From Pseudomonas proteolytica (GTDB lineage Bacteria; Pseudomonadota; Gammaproteobacteria; Pseudomonadales; Pseudomonadaceae): a stretch of 64,000 nt of DNA. Under the pieces are notes generated by a model that did not search any database, was not told where the DNA came from, and saw only the letters and a list, made by a program, of their open reading frames with translations. Below are positions 35,862 to 45,243 of the stretch, one piece after another. A program made the translations under genes and the position numbers. Numbering within the stretch: position 1 is the stretch's first letter; each line of letters starts with the position of its first letter. The stretch spans positions 1 through 64,000 of the forward strand of contig NZ_VFEV01000034.1 in assembly GCF_007858275.1 (NCBI RefSeq), written 5' to 3'.

Positions 35862-36165
35862 GGCGAGCGGGCTTGCCCCGCGCTGGGTTGCCAAGCAGCC
35901 CCAAAACCTGCCGCCGCAGTTTGTCTGAAGAGCCGCAGCGGGTTTATGGGGGGCTGCTGCGCAGCCCAGCGCGGGGCAAGCCCTAATGCCGTTCAGTTAA
36001 GCGGATTCTGCTTTCTGTAGGAGCGAGCTTGCTCGCGAAGGACGTCAACGATAACGCGTGTTTGCTAGGTAAACGCGGCGCTCTCAAGTTCTTCGCGAGC
36101 AAGCTCGCTCCTACAAAAAGGCTTAACTGAACGGCATTAGGGCAAGCCCGCTCGCCACAAGGAAA
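35862..36165. repeat. Nested repeat: REP pair interrupted by a second inverted element with its own REPIN
   Basis: An outer REP pair (GCGAGCGGGCTTGCCCCGCG at the left; GGGCAAGCCCGCTCGCCAC at 36141-36159) is split by an inner element. The inner element has perfect 21-bp terminal inverted repeats at 35981-36001 and 36122-36142 (CCCTAATGCCGTTCAG...). Inside it is a complete REPIN (about 36016-36114; TGTAGGAGCGAGCTTGCTCG and CGAGCAAGCTCGCTCCTACA). The whole 35820-36313 interval has no gene. Confidence 0.75.
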
Positions 36166-36313
36166 TCTGCTCCCCTAAAAAAGCCTGCTCAACACAACAA
36201 CCCTCCCCCCGGCAGATGGCAGCCACAGGCATGCGCCCCGGCAGGCACAGTCAAGCTGTAGCCGCCGGCGTTGGTTAGCCTCGGGTTTTCCTTTTTGATC
36301 AGGAACACCCCCC

Positions 36314-37801
36314 ATGAGCGATATCGCGCTGCTGCCCCAGGTCGAAGCCTTCTTGCGTCGAGACCACGGCCTGTTTATCGACGGTGGCTACGTCCCCAGC
36401 CAATCCAGCCAGACCCTGGAGGTGATCATCCCCGCCACCGGCCAGGTCATTGCCACGGTCGCCGATGCGCAAGCCAGTGATATTGAACGGGCGGTGACGT
36501 CTGCCCGGCACGGTTTCAAACAATGGTCCCAGGCCGCGCCCGCGGTCCGTGGCAACGTACTGCTCAAACTCGCCGACCTGCTGGAACGCAACCGCGAGGA
36601 ACTGGCGCAGATCGAGACCTGTCAGTCGGGCAAGATCATCCAGATTTCCCGCGCTTTTGAAGTGGACCAAGCCGCGCATTTCCTGCGTTATTACGCGGGC
36701 TGGGCAACCAAGATCAGCGGCCAGACCCTCACCCCGTCGCTGCCCTCGTTTGCCGGCGAGCGCTACACCGCCTTCACCCTGCGCGAACCAGTGGGTGTGG
36801 TGGTCGGCATCGTGCCGTGGAACTTCTCCACCATGATCGCCATCTGGAAACTCGCCTCGGCCCTGGTGACCGGGTGCAGCATCATCATCAAGCCCAGCGA
36901 GTTCACCCCGCTGACTCTGCTGCGCATTGCCGAACTGGCCGTGGAAGCTGGCCTGCCCGCGGGCGTGCTGAACGTGCTGACTGGCGGTGGCCAGGTGGGC
37001 AAGGGGCTGATCGAACACCCAGGCACTGACAAAGTATCGTTCACCGGCTCCGTGCCCACCGGCATTGCGGTCGGCCGCGCGGCCATGGGCGCCGGCCTGA
37101 CGCGGGCGACCCTGGAACTGGGTGGCAAAAACGCGGCGGCGTTCCTGCGCGATGTGCCGCTGGAAACCGCCGTCAACGGCATTATCGAGGCCGGGTTCCT
37201 GCACTCGGGGCAAATCTGTGCGGCGGCCGAGCGCTTCTTCGTCCATCGTTCACAGGTCAACCCCGTCATGGAGGCCCTGGCCCAGCGTTTGAGCGCATTG
37301 AACATCGGCTCGCCGCTGGATGAGCGCACCGAGTTCGGCCCGGTCACCCATCGCCAACACCAAGCGAAGCTGGAAGGTTTTTTTGCCACCGCCCGCGCCG
37401 AAAACAACACGATTATCTACGGCGGCCAACCGATGGATCGCCCCGGTTGCTACGTCGAGCCCACGGTGATCCTCGCCAACAGCATCAACGACACGCTACT
37501 CACCGAAGAAACCTTCGGCCCCATCGCCACCTTCCTGCCCTACGACGACGAGGAGGAGTTGCTGGCACTGATGAACCACACTGCCGGCGGCCTCAGCGCC
37601 AGCCTGTGGACCAACGACCTGGGCAAGGCCCTGCGTATGGTCCCGGCCATCAACGCCGGCACGGTGTGGGTCAACATGCACACCCTGCTCGACCCGGCCG
37701 TGCCATTCGGTGGCAACAAATCCTCGGGGATTGGCCGGGAGTTTGGCAGTGCGTTTATCGAGGACTACACGGAACTCAAGTCGGTGATGATGCGTTATTG
37801 A
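36314..37801 (+). CDS. Aldehyde dehydrogenase, phenylacetaldehyde dehydrogenase (FeaB)-like
   Basis: This 495-residue NAD-dependent aldehyde dehydrogenase has NAD-loop FTGSVPTGIAVGR, catalytic Glu in LELGGKNAA and catalytic Cys in SGQICAAAERFF. Length and context resemble FeaB/PadA. It would oxidise (hydroxy)phenylacetaldehyde from the amine oxidase to the acid that enters the hpa pathway. The substrate is inferred from the cluster. Confidence 0.85.
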   Translation: MSDIALLPQVEAFLRRDHGLFIDGGYVPSQSSQTLEVIIPATGQVIATVADAQASDIERAVTSARHGFKQWSQAAPAVRGNVLLKLADLLERNREELAQIETCQSGKIIQISRAFEVDQAAHFLRYYAGWATKISGQTLTPSLPSFAGERYTAFTLREPVGVVVGIVPWNFSTMIAIWKLASALVTGCSIIIKPSEFTPLTLLRIAELAVEAGLPAGVLNVLTGGGQVGKGLIEHPGTDKVSFTGSVPTGIAVGRAAMGAGLTRATLELGGKNAAAFLRDVPLETAVNGIIEAGFLHSGQICAAAERFFVHRSQVNPVMEALAQRLSALNIGSPLDERTEFGPVTHRQHQAKLEGFFATARAENNTIIYGGQPMDRPGCYVEPTVILANSINDTLLTEETFGPIATFLPYDDEEELLALMNHTAGGLSASLWTNDLGKALRMVPAINAGTVWVNMHTLLDPAVPFGGNKSSGIGREFGSAFIEDYTELKSVMMRY

Positions 37802-38203
37802 TCACCCTGGGATCAGCGCCTCCGCCTCGATCTCGATCAACCATTCGGGCAGCGACAGGCCGCTGACGATGATCCACGACGACGGCGGCGGGTTGTTCGG
37901 GAAACGCTCGCGCAAGGCGGCGGCGATAGGCTCCTGCTGATCGCGGGCGGACTCGACGATGTACAGGCGCAGCATGATCACATGGGACAGGTCCCCCGCG
38001 GCTGCGGCCAGGACCTTTTCGATATTGTCCAGGGCGGTGGCGGTCTGCTCGGCGATGCCCGGGCCGACGGTGCGTTCGTCAGCGTCCACGCCTACCTGGC
38101 CGGACAGTAGAATGCGTCGGCCATCGCGCACTTCCATGGCCTGGCTGAAACCGTATTGCAGGGAGTTGAAGACTGTCGGGGGATTGATGGTTCTTCGTTG
38201 CAT
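37802..38203 (-). CDS. RidA/YjgF-family protein
   Basis: This 133-residue Rid-family protein shows FNSLQYGFSQAMEVRDGRRILLSGQVG and a C-terminal PPSSWIIVSGLSLPEWLIEIEAEALI. Rid proteins hydrolyse reactive enamines/imines formed in amine metabolism, fitting its place beside amine-oxidation genes. It abuts the aldehyde dehydrogenase stop tail to tail. Confidence 0.87.
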   Translation of the reverse strand: MQRRTINPPTVFNSLQYGFSQAMEVRDGRRILLSGQVGVDADERTVGPGIAEQTATALDNIEKVLAAAAGDLSHVIMLRLYIVESARDQQEPIAAALRERFPNNPPPSSWIIVSGLSLPEWLIEIEAEALIPG

Positions 38204-38447
38204 GACGACTCCTTGTTGTCTGTAGGAAACAAGGCTACCTCAACGGTTTTTCCGGCTCTTGGAGAAGTTGCATATTTCAACATCTGGAAACAGAACGCCT
38301 TGCAAACAACCTCTCCCCTGCCTATATTCGCGCCAGGCGCCATCTACGCCACCCTCCGCGGAAAGGGCTGCGCCCAGGACATGACTGCCTATCACATCAC
38401 TACGACTCCCAACCTTAAAGCGGACAAGGTTTGTGCAAGGAGATCGT

Positions 38448-39695
38448 ATGTCGCAACGCCCCGTCTCACCGTCCACTGACGGCCGTATCAACCTTGAGCA
38501 GCAGCGCAAGCGCGCCAAGGAGCTTTTACAGCGTATGAAACAAGGCACGGCGCCCGATGAACTGGCGCAGGTTGCCCACCCGCCGCCGACCCTGTCCGAT
38601 GCTCAATGGCTGATTGCCCGACAGTTGGGTTTCAGCAGTTGGCCAAAACTCAAGGCCCATGTGGATGCGGTGGACTTCGCCGCCAGCCACCCGGGCTTCG
38701 AGGCCAGTGATGAAGCGCGCACCACCCATTGGCGTTGCGGCAATGATATTGCCCACAGCCTTGGCGTGGCCGGGTTCAAGGGGCGCTTTCGGATGCTCAG
38801 TGATCCGTTGTGCATGGGCCCGGTCCAAGCCTTGCCCACCGAGGCCTACCGTGCGATGCGGGCGCGTTTCATCAGCCAGGCGTTTACCCAGGACGTGGCA
38901 GATGCCGCGCGCCGCCTGGACGATGAATACACCCATCTCAAGGAACTGGGCAGCGCCGATCACTGCGTGTTGTGGTGCGAAGCCGATGGCTATGACCAGT
39001 TGTTTTTGATCCGTGCCCTGGCAGGTCTTGACCATACGCCCGCCAGGCTGGAGCTGATCGAAGTCGACCACATACCCGGCGTACAACGCTTTATCGGTAT
39101 CGGCCAATTGGCGCCGCAGGTATTGGCGTGGCTGTGGCCCCAACGTCGGCCGGTCGACGAGCCGATGCGCCAGTTGGCGCGGCAGGCGTGGGCGGCCTAT
39201 TGCGACAACTCGCCCGTGGCCCTCGCGCAACTGGCCCGCGCGCCCCACCCCGCCTTGCCCTTGCTGGCCCCGGCACTGCGTCGGCAGTTGCAGGAGCTGC
39301 CCGGCGCGCGTGACGGTTTGTCGCTGACCGAGCGCCTGGCCCTGGAGTATCTGGCCGAAGTCGGCCCCACGGCGTTTGCCCGGGTGTTCGCCGAGCTGAT
39401 GGCCAAGCGAGACCCCCTGCCCTTTCTTGGCGACATGATGTTCCACGCCCTGATGCGGCCGCTGATCGACGGCGCCGCTCCTTTGCTGACGGAGTCCGAC
39501 GCCGACCGGCCATGGCCTGAACGTACATTGGCGCTGACACCGCTGGGCGTCAGGGTGCTGAATGGCCGCGCGTACTGGCCCGATCACGCAAGCCACCCGC
39601 GTTGGGTCGGTGGCGTGCAGATCGTACCCGGCCAGCCACACTGGACGATTGACGCCGAGGGCGTGCCAGCCTGGCGGGCTAACGCCCCTGGCTGA
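38448..39695 (+). CDS. DUF1835-like protein, unknown function
   Basis: This 415-residue soluble protein has AGGAG at ideal spacing before the ATG. The N-terminus has a short motif common in stand-alone regulators and ankyrin-type proteins (DAQWLIARQLGFSSWPKLKAHV). The central part (HWRCGNDIAHSLGVAGFKGRF ... DPLCMGPV) is DUF1835-like. It overlaps the convergent esterase by 17 nt at the 3' ends. No enzymatic motif is certain. Confidence 0.7.
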   Translation: MSQRPVSPSTDGRINLEQQRKRAKELLQRMKQGTAPDELAQVAHPPPTLSDAQWLIARQLGFSSWPKLKAHVDAVDFAASHPGFEASDEARTTHWRCGNDIAHSLGVAGFKGRFRMLSDPLCMGPVQALPTEAYRAMRARFISQAFTQDVADAARRLDDEYTHLKELGSADHCVLWCEADGYDQLFLIRALAGLDHTPARLELIEVDHIPGVQRFIGIGQLAPQVLAWLWPQRRPVDEPMRQLARQAWAAYCDNSPVALAQLARAPHPALPLLAPALRRQLQELPGARDGLSLTERLALEYLAEVGPTAFARVFAELMAKRDPLPFLGDMMFHALMRPLIDGAAPLLTESDADRPWPERTLALTPLGVRVLNGRAYWPDHASHPRWVGGVQIVPGQPHWTIDAEGVPAWRANAPG

Positions 39696-40566
39696 GCATC
39701 TGCAGGGTATAGCGCAAGGATGCCGGCAACATCGGGCCATGCCCCAGCCCGGTAAAGGTCAGGTGACGCACGTGTAGCCCATCCACCCGATGGAGTGTGC
39801 CCAGCAACGCCTTGAACGCCGTGTCACTGGCCTCTTTGGCCGGCGACACGGCTCCCGGGCTGGCCGGTTCCTGGTCGCCACGCATCAGCAGCAAGCGGGG
39901 CTGGCTGCCCCGCAGGCGTTGCGCCAGGCCATGGGCCTCTGCCGTGATCAGCCCCTGGTTCCACCACAACGAAGGACTCGCTGCCGCGTAGTCATCGAAG
40001 GCTTGTGGGCGTGTCAGCAAGGCATGCAGCACCAGCAGACCACCGTAGGAGTGCCCCCATAGCAATTGCCGCTGTGGGGTGATGCCCAGACGCTGATTGA
40101 TCAGCGGGCGAACGGTCCCGGTCAGCAGATCAAGAAACACATCCGCACCGCCACTGGGCACGGCAGTCAAAGGGTCCCGCTGTTGCGTGGCGCTGCCGAC
40201 TTTCGGCGTGTAGTCAAAAGTACGTGCAGTACGCTCGATGCGCAGCGGCGTGGCATAGCCCACGGCGACCAGTACCGGAGGCGCCACACTGTGTGCCAGT
40301 CGGTCCAGGCTCTGGCTATCCAGCGCAGCCATCGCGGCGTTGCCATCGAGCAAGTACGCCACTGGGGTGGCGTCACTCACCGTCGACGGCTGCCCCAGCC
40401 AGATCCGGTAATGACGGGCGCCATCGGCCGAATCCAGCTCCAGGCTGCTGAAGCTATAGGCACTGGCTTGGCGCAACACCGGCGCATCCATCAACTGATC
40501 CGGCGCGGGCCGGGCAACCGCGAGCGGTGTGATCAGCAGCAGCACCAGGCTGATCCAGCGCCCCAT
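39679..40566 (-). CDS. Periplasmic siderophore esterase-like alpha/beta hydrolase (IroE/Fes-like)
   Basis: This 295-residue protein has an N-terminal signal (residues about 1-19) and an esterase-D-type hydrolase fold: AYLLDGNAAMAAL, nucleophile serine in GHSYGG, and a C-terminal histidine in GLGHGPM. IroE-like enzymes linearise catecholate siderophores. Its ATG overlaps the receptor stop by one base (TGATG), so it is co-translated with pfeA. It probably trims enterobactin-like siderophores in the periplasm. Confidence 0.82.
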   Translation of the reverse strand: MGRWISLVLLLITPLAVARPAPDQLMDAPVLRQASAYSFSSLELDSADGARHYRIWLGQPSTVSDATPVAYLLDGNAAMAALDSQSLDRLAHSVAPPVLVAVGYATPLRIERTARTFDYTPKVGSATQQRDPLTAVPSGGADVFLDLLTGTVRPLINQRLGITPQRQLLWGHSYGGLLVLHALLTRPQAFDDYAAASPSLWWNQGLITAEAHGLAQRLRGSQPRLLLMRGDQEPASPGAVSPAKEASDTAFKALLGTLHRVDGLHVRHLTFTGLGHGPMLPASLRYTLQMLSQGR

Positions 40567-42797
40567 CAAAAGGACGCCGTCAGGCTGGTGTACAAGGTGC
40601 GGCCGGACTGGTTATAGGTCGCGGCACCCGCCCCTTCAATATTGGCCACGCCCTGGGCATTGCCTTCACGCCACAGGCGTTTGTCGAACAGGTTGTCGAC
40701 GCCGGCTGTCAGGCTCAGGTTCTTGCTCAAAGCGTACGTGCCGCTGACGCCGGCAATGGCATAGGGCGATAATTGGTTGTTGCCCGAACCCGTCACGCGA
40801 TCGCCGTGGTAATCGTATTTTTTCGGGGTTTGCTTGCCGTACCAGGCCACGCTCATTTGCAGGGACAGGGCATCGCTGGCCTGCCAGTCGAGCATCGAGT
40901 TCAAGGTGTACTTGGGCGCGACAGACAGCACATCGCCGGTCTGCTTGTTTTTCGATTGCAGCATGTAGGTGAAGTTGTTGGTCCAGTTCAACTGCTCGGT
41001 CAACGGCAGGGCCAGGGTGCCTTCCAGCCCTTCGACCAAGGCCTTGGGCACGTTTTCCCACTGGAAAATGCTCGCGTTGGCCGTGGTGCCGGTACCACCG
41101 CTGGCGTTGCCGACCGGGGTCAGGCCCGACTCGATTTTGTTTTTGTAGTCGTTACGGAAGTACGTCAGGCCGGCGACCACCCCCTCGTTGAGGTACTCGA
41201 TCCCCAATTCCTTGTTGACGCTGGTTTCGGCGTCCAGTTCGGCATTGCCTTGCAGGTAGCAACTGGTGGTCTGCCCGTAGCAACCCTGGCCATTGCTGTA
41301 CAGCAAGTAGTTGGGGTTGAGCTGGTAGAGGTTGGGCGCCTTGTAGGAGCGGGCGATCCCGGCTTTCAGGGTCAGGGTGTCGGTGAGCACCTGGGACAGG
41401 TTCAGTGACGGGCTCCAGTTGTCGCCCACGATGTCGTGGTGGTCCATGCGCAGGCCGGGGGTCAGGCGCGTACCGGGGCGCAGTTCAATGTTGTCTTCAA
41501 TGAACACCGAGAAAATCCGCGCCGAGGACGAACTGCTGCGGTTGCTCCCGGCCAGCCCCGGCACGCTGCCGCCGGCGGTGGTGGTTTGCACGTTGGAGCT
41601 GGGGTCATCCAGTTGCTGCTCGACCCACTCGGTGCCCACGGTCAGTACCTGGTCCACCCCGGCATGCAAGGGCAGGCTGAGTTCGCCGTGGGCGGTCAGG
41701 TCGCGCAAGACGCTGGTATTGAAGTTGCTGCTGGAGAAGATCCCTTCGGTGCCGCCCGCCAAGCCCTCACTGATCCGGCTGTTGCGGGTCTTTTCGTATT
41801 GCAGGTAGGCCAGGCTGGTGCCCAGGTCCCAGTCGCCGCGATGGGTCACGGCGTAGGTCTCGCGGTACATCACGTTGGTCTCGTGGCCGAGCAGTTTTTT
41901 CACATTGGCGTTGCTGTTGGTGTTCTGGGTGTCACCGGTGTAGATGTTGCCCTGGCGGCTGAAGCCGGCTTCCAGGTCCAGGGTTTGCTCAGGCGTCATC
42001 TGCCAGCTCAACAGGCCGTTGACGTCCTTGTTGCGCACCCCTTCGCGCCCCGCCGGCAAGGTGCCGACCTGGTTACCGGTACGTTTGGATTCATGGCCGC
42101 TGTTGATGTCGGCGTCGTCGGCATTGGTTTTCGCCACGTTGCCGTATACCCGGTAGCTGAGGGTGTCGGTCAGCGGGCCGTTCAGGCCGAAGTTCATGCG
42201 CTGGGTCTCGCCTTCGGCGCTGTGCTGGGCGAAGTTGTGGTAAATGGTTGCCGAGCCGTGGGTCTCGGTACCGGGTTGTTTGGTGATGATGTTTACCACG
42301 CCACCGGCGGCACCGTTGCCGTAACGGGCGGCCGCCGGGCCACGGATGACCTCGATGCGCTCGACCTGGTCGGCCGGCACCCAGTTGCTGTCGCCACGGC
42401 TGTCCCGCTCGCCGCGCCAGCCATAGCGCACGGAGTTGCGGCTGCCCACCGGCTTGCCATCGACCAGGATCAGGGTGTTTTCCGGGCCCATGCCACGGAT
42501 ATCGATCTGCCGGTTGTTGCCGCGCTGGCCACTGCTGGAATTGCCTGTGAGGTTGACGCCGGGCATGGTGCGGATGATGTCCGACAGGTCATTGGCCGGT
42601 GGGCGCTTCTTGATGTCTTGGGCGGTGATGATCGACACACCGGGCGCCTGCTTGATCTCTTCCTGCGCCGTGCCCAGTACGGTCTGGGTTTGCAGTTCAA
42701 GACGCGCGGGCGTCTCGGGCTCGGCGGCAAAGCTGCTGGCGGGCAGCAGGCTGCACATACTCAGGGCTAGCAGGGACAGGGGCGGCAGACGGTGCAT
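40566..42797 (-). CDS. pfeA: TonB-dependent ferric-enterobactin-type receptor
   Basis: This 743-residue outer-membrane receptor matches PfeA/FepA in length and architecture. It has a signal peptide (1-24), a plug domain with GVSIITAQDIKKRPPANDLS and a 22-strand barrel ending LYTSLTASF. Strong FepA-type stretches are NNRQIDIRGMGPENTLILVDG and VERIEVIRGPAAARYGNGAAGG. It lies in one cluster with pfeS/pfeR and a siderophore esterase. Confidence 0.9.
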   Translation of the reverse strand: MHRLPPLSLLALSMCSLLPASSFAAEPETPARLELQTQTVLGTAQEEIKQAPGVSIITAQDIKKRPPANDLSDIIRTMPGVNLTGNSSSGQRGNNRQIDIRGMGPENTLILVDGKPVGSRNSVRYGWRGERDSRGDSNWVPADQVERIEVIRGPAAARYGNGAAGGVVNIITKQPGTETHGSATIYHNFAQHSAEGETQRMNFGLNGPLTDTLSYRVYGNVAKTNADDADINSGHESKRTGNQVGTLPAGREGVRNKDVNGLLSWQMTPEQTLDLEAGFSRQGNIYTGDTQNTNSNANVKKLLGHETNVMYRETYAVTHRGDWDLGTSLAYLQYEKTRNSRISEGLAGGTEGIFSSSNFNTSVLRDLTAHGELSLPLHAGVDQVLTVGTEWVEQQLDDPSSNVQTTTAGGSVPGLAGSNRSSSSSARIFSVFIEDNIELRPGTRLTPGLRMDHHDIVGDNWSPSLNLSQVLTDTLTLKAGIARSYKAPNLYQLNPNYLLYSNGQGCYGQTTSCYLQGNAELDAETSVNKELGIEYLNEGVVAGLTYFRNDYKNKIESGLTPVGNASGGTGTTANASIFQWENVPKALVEGLEGTLALPLTEQLNWTNNFTYMLQSKNKQTGDVLSVAPKYTLNSMLDWQASDALSLQMSVAWYGKQTPKKYDYHGDRVTGSGNNQLSPYAIAGVSGTYALSKNLSLTAGVDNLFDKRLWREGNAQGVANIEGAGAATYNQSGRTLYTSLTASF

Positions 42798-42850
42798 GGG
42801 AAGATCTCCGGAACGTCAAGCCCACCGATAGCGGTAGGCCAGCAAAGATC

Positions 42851-42877
42851 GCAGATGATAATCAGATGCAATTGCGA
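42851..42877. promoter_or_regulatory. Weak Fur-box-like sequence before pfeA
   Basis: GCAGATGATAATCAGATGCAAT contains one perfect GATAAT hexamer and weaker neighbours. It lies 54-80 nt upstream of pfeA, in the short gap after pfeS, where iron control is expected. Confidence 0.3.
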
Positions 42878-42895
42878 GTAAAGAACATTAACTTT

Positions 42896-44239
42896 CTAAA
42901 CATTTGCCGCCGCCACCCGCAGGTGCATGCGCAAACCTTGCGTGCCATGGCTGGCCCACAACTGGCCGCCCTGCAGTTCGATGGCCCGCCGGGCAATGCT
43001 CAAGCCCAGGCCAAAGCCGGTACCGGGCGCACCGTCCAGGCGCAGGTAGGGTTCAAAAATCCGCTCCAGGTCGGCTTCGGCAACACCGGGGCCGTGGTCT
43101 TCGACGGTCAGCAGCCACGTATCGCCTTCACGCACGCCGCTCAAGCGGATCACACCGCCTGGGGGTGAATGGCGGATTGCATTGCGCAGGATGTTTTCCA
43201 GGGCCTGGGCGAAGCTGTTGAGGTGGACCCTGACTTCGCACGCACCGTCCACCTCGCACACCAGCGCCTGCAATGGCCAGTCGGTCTCGAAATGCGCGTC
43301 CTGCACCAGCGCTTCCCACACCGAGGCCACCCGCACATCCTCGGCCCCCAGGCGCGGCTTTTCGGTATCCAGCCAGGCCAGGTTGAGGGAGTCATCCACC
43401 AGGCGCCGCATCTCCTCGACTTCCCGCGTCAGCCGTTGCTCCAACTGTTGGCGCGCCAGGCCGCTTTCGCTGGCGATTTTCAAGCGGGCCAAGGGCGTGC
43501 GGATTTCATGGGACAAGGTGCGCAACAGTTGGCGCTGCTGCTGCAGGCTCTGGCGCAGGCGCTCGGCCATATGCTCGTAGGCGCGCGCCAACTCACCCAA
43601 TTCATCACCGCGCCGGGTCACGGAACTGCTGGCCAGTGGCGCCAGGTCACCGGCACTCAGGGCGTTAGCGCGCTCGCGCAACTCGTTCAACGGCACCACC
43701 AAGTGGCGATACAGCAACAGGCCCAGGCCCAAGGCCAACACGACCGGTACCACACCGTGGGTAAACAGGTGCGTCCATGGCGTGAGCCCCGGTGGCAGCA
43801 GGCGCTCGGGCAGTTGCATGACCAGGCGACCACGCTCCGGGTGTTGCGCGAAGGCGATGCTGACATAGGGCAGTTCATCCTCCAGGCGCTTGCTCATGGG
43901 CCAACTGGGCTTGCGCATAAAGGTCAGGTGGCTGACCTCGGCCGCCGTCAGCGCTTGTGTGCCGAGGCTTTGCAGAAACGGGTCGAGCACGCCCACCCAA
44001 GTGTGCTCACGCTGTTGCAGGGCCTGGCGCCACCGCTCCACGGCCTTGGCGTCGCCGGTGGCCACCACCTCTTCGGCCTGGGCGGCATAGGCGGTCAGGG
44101 CCGCGCGGTCGGGCTCTTCAAGAAAGTATGTGCTGCGCTCCACCTGCAAGCCCCAGCCCCAGACCAACCAGACCAGCAGCAAGCAGAAACACACTTGCAA
44201 CAGTGCCATTTTCCATAGCAGTGGATGCCGGCGCCGCAT
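42896..44239 (-). CDS. pfeS: Two-component sensor kinase of the enterobactin system
   Basis: This 447-residue histidine kinase has transmembrane helices at about 10-28 and 150-172 and a periplasmic sensor of about 120 residues between them. A HAMP domain follows, then the phospho-accepting histidine in LRTLSHEIRTPLARL, the N box (NILRNAIRHSP) and GxG boxes (DHGPGVAEADL, GTGFGLGLSIARR). The start at 44239 overlaps the pfeR stop (ATGA). By homology and context it senses the ferric siderophore. Confidence 0.88.
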   Translation of the reverse strand: MRRRHPLLWKMALLQVCFCLLLVWLVWGWGLQVERSTYFLEEPDRAALTAYAAQAEEVVATGDAKAVERWRQALQQREHTWVGVLDPFLQSLGTQALTAAEVSHLTFMRKPSWPMSKRLEDELPYVSIAFAQHPERGRLVMQLPERLLPPGLTPWTHLFTHGVVPVVLALGLGLLLYRHLVVPLNELRERANALSAGDLAPLASSSVTRRGDELGELARAYEHMAERLRQSLQQQRQLLRTLSHEIRTPLARLKIASESGLARQQLEQRLTREVEEMRRLVDDSLNLAWLDTEKPRLGAEDVRVASVWEALVQDAHFETDWPLQALVCEVDGACEVRVHLNSFAQALENILRNAIRHSPPGGVIRLSGVREGDTWLLTVEDHGPGVAEADLERIFEPYLRLDGAPGTGFGLGLSIARRAIELQGGQLWASHGTQGLRMHLRVAAANV

Positions 44240-44937
44240 CAGCCCAAGCCTTCGCACAGCAGCACATAGCCCTGGTGACGCACCGCCTCGATGCGCACGC
44301 CCTGCAGGTTGATCGCCGCCAGCTTGCGCCGCACATTGCACACATGCACATCCAGGCCACGATCGAGCCGCGTATAGGCGCGGTGCAATACATGCTGGTA
44401 CAGGAACGCTTTGGACAGGGGTTCGCCGGCATGCTCATGCAGCGTGCACAGCAAGCGGAATTCCGAACCCGTCAGCCCGGCTGGGCAGCCGTTGAACATT
44501 ACATCCCGGGCGTCTATATCCAGATCCAGCAATGCTGGCCTGAAGGCTCGAGTGCCGCGATCAAGGGCCACCCGCCGCAGCAGGGCGTCGATCCGCACAT
44601 CCAGCTCGGCGAGGCTGAAAGGCTTGGGCAGATAGTCGTCCGCGCCCTGGCTGAATCCGGTAATGCGATCCTGCTCGGCGCCCAGGGCCGACATCAGAAT
44701 CACCGGCGTGCCCCGCTCGCTGCGCAAGCGCGCCAGCACCTTCAGACCGTTTTCGTTGGGCAGCATGATATCCAGCAGGATCAGTTCGACCGCGGGGTCC
44801 AGGGCCATGCTCAAGCCCTGATCACCGCAATGCGCACTGCTCATGGCAAATCCACGGCGGCTCAGGTGGGTACAAAGATGGGTGCACAGCTCGACGTCAT
44901 CCTCAATGACCAGGATGCGCGCGGAAGAAGATGTCAT
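44239..44937 (-). CDS. pfeR: Two-component response regulator of the enterobactin system
   Basis: This 232-residue OmpR/PhoB-class regulator has a receiver domain with the phospho-aspartate in LILLDIMLPNENG and the lysine in DYLPKPFSLAELDVR. A C-terminal winged helix carries GSEFRLLCTLHEHAGE and the VHVCNVRRKL hallmark. An in-frame GTG at 44961 would add 8 residues. It activates pfeA in P. aeruginosa; here it lies first in a pfeR-pfeS-pfeA-esterase series. Confidence 0.88.
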   Translation of the reverse strand: MTSSSARILVIEDDVELCTHLCTHLSRRGFAMSSAHCGDQGLSMALDPAVELILLDIMLPNENGLKVLARLRSERGTPVILMSALGAEQDRITGFSQGADDYLPKPFSLAELDVRIDALLRRVALDRGTRAFRPALLDLDIDARDVMFNGCPAGLTGSEFRLLCTLHEHAGEPLSKAFLYQHVLHRAYTRLDRGLDVHVCNVRRKLAAINLQGVRIEAVRHQGYVLLCEGLG

Positions 44938-45144
44938 AGGCAGTGGATGATAACTGTTCACAATTAGGCCAGTTTCTCACCCGGAGAAACATTGCGCAAC
45001 GAATGGTGCGTGTTGTGCTGTTCGAGCGCCGATTATCAATATTTTGAAGAAACTGAATGCATCGAACCTGGGCTTTTTCAGTTAAACACCAGCAATCAAG
45101 CTATCTCCTCGTCAGGTCACCTCACCGGATACAGGAGAATCATC

Positions 45145-45243
45145 ATGTCCAAAACCACCGTCAGCCAGTTCATGCAAACCCTCCATCAACGTCTCACTGA
45201 GTTATGGGATACCTGCGCCCGCGCAGGGGGCACACGGTCATGA
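45145..45243 (+). CDS. Small 32-residue ORF translationally coupled to the next gene
   Basis: ATG at 45145 has a textbook ribosome site (ACAGGAG, 7 nt upstream). It encodes MSKTTVSQFMQTLHQRLTEL followed by WDTCARAGGTRS, then TGA. The stop overlaps the start of the lipoprotein gene at 45240 (ATGA). The peptide looks like an amphipathic helix and may be a leader that sets translation of the lipoprotein, or a functional micro-protein. No family is recognised. Confidence 0.6.
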   Translation: MSKTTVSQFMQTLHQRLTELWDTCARAGGTRS

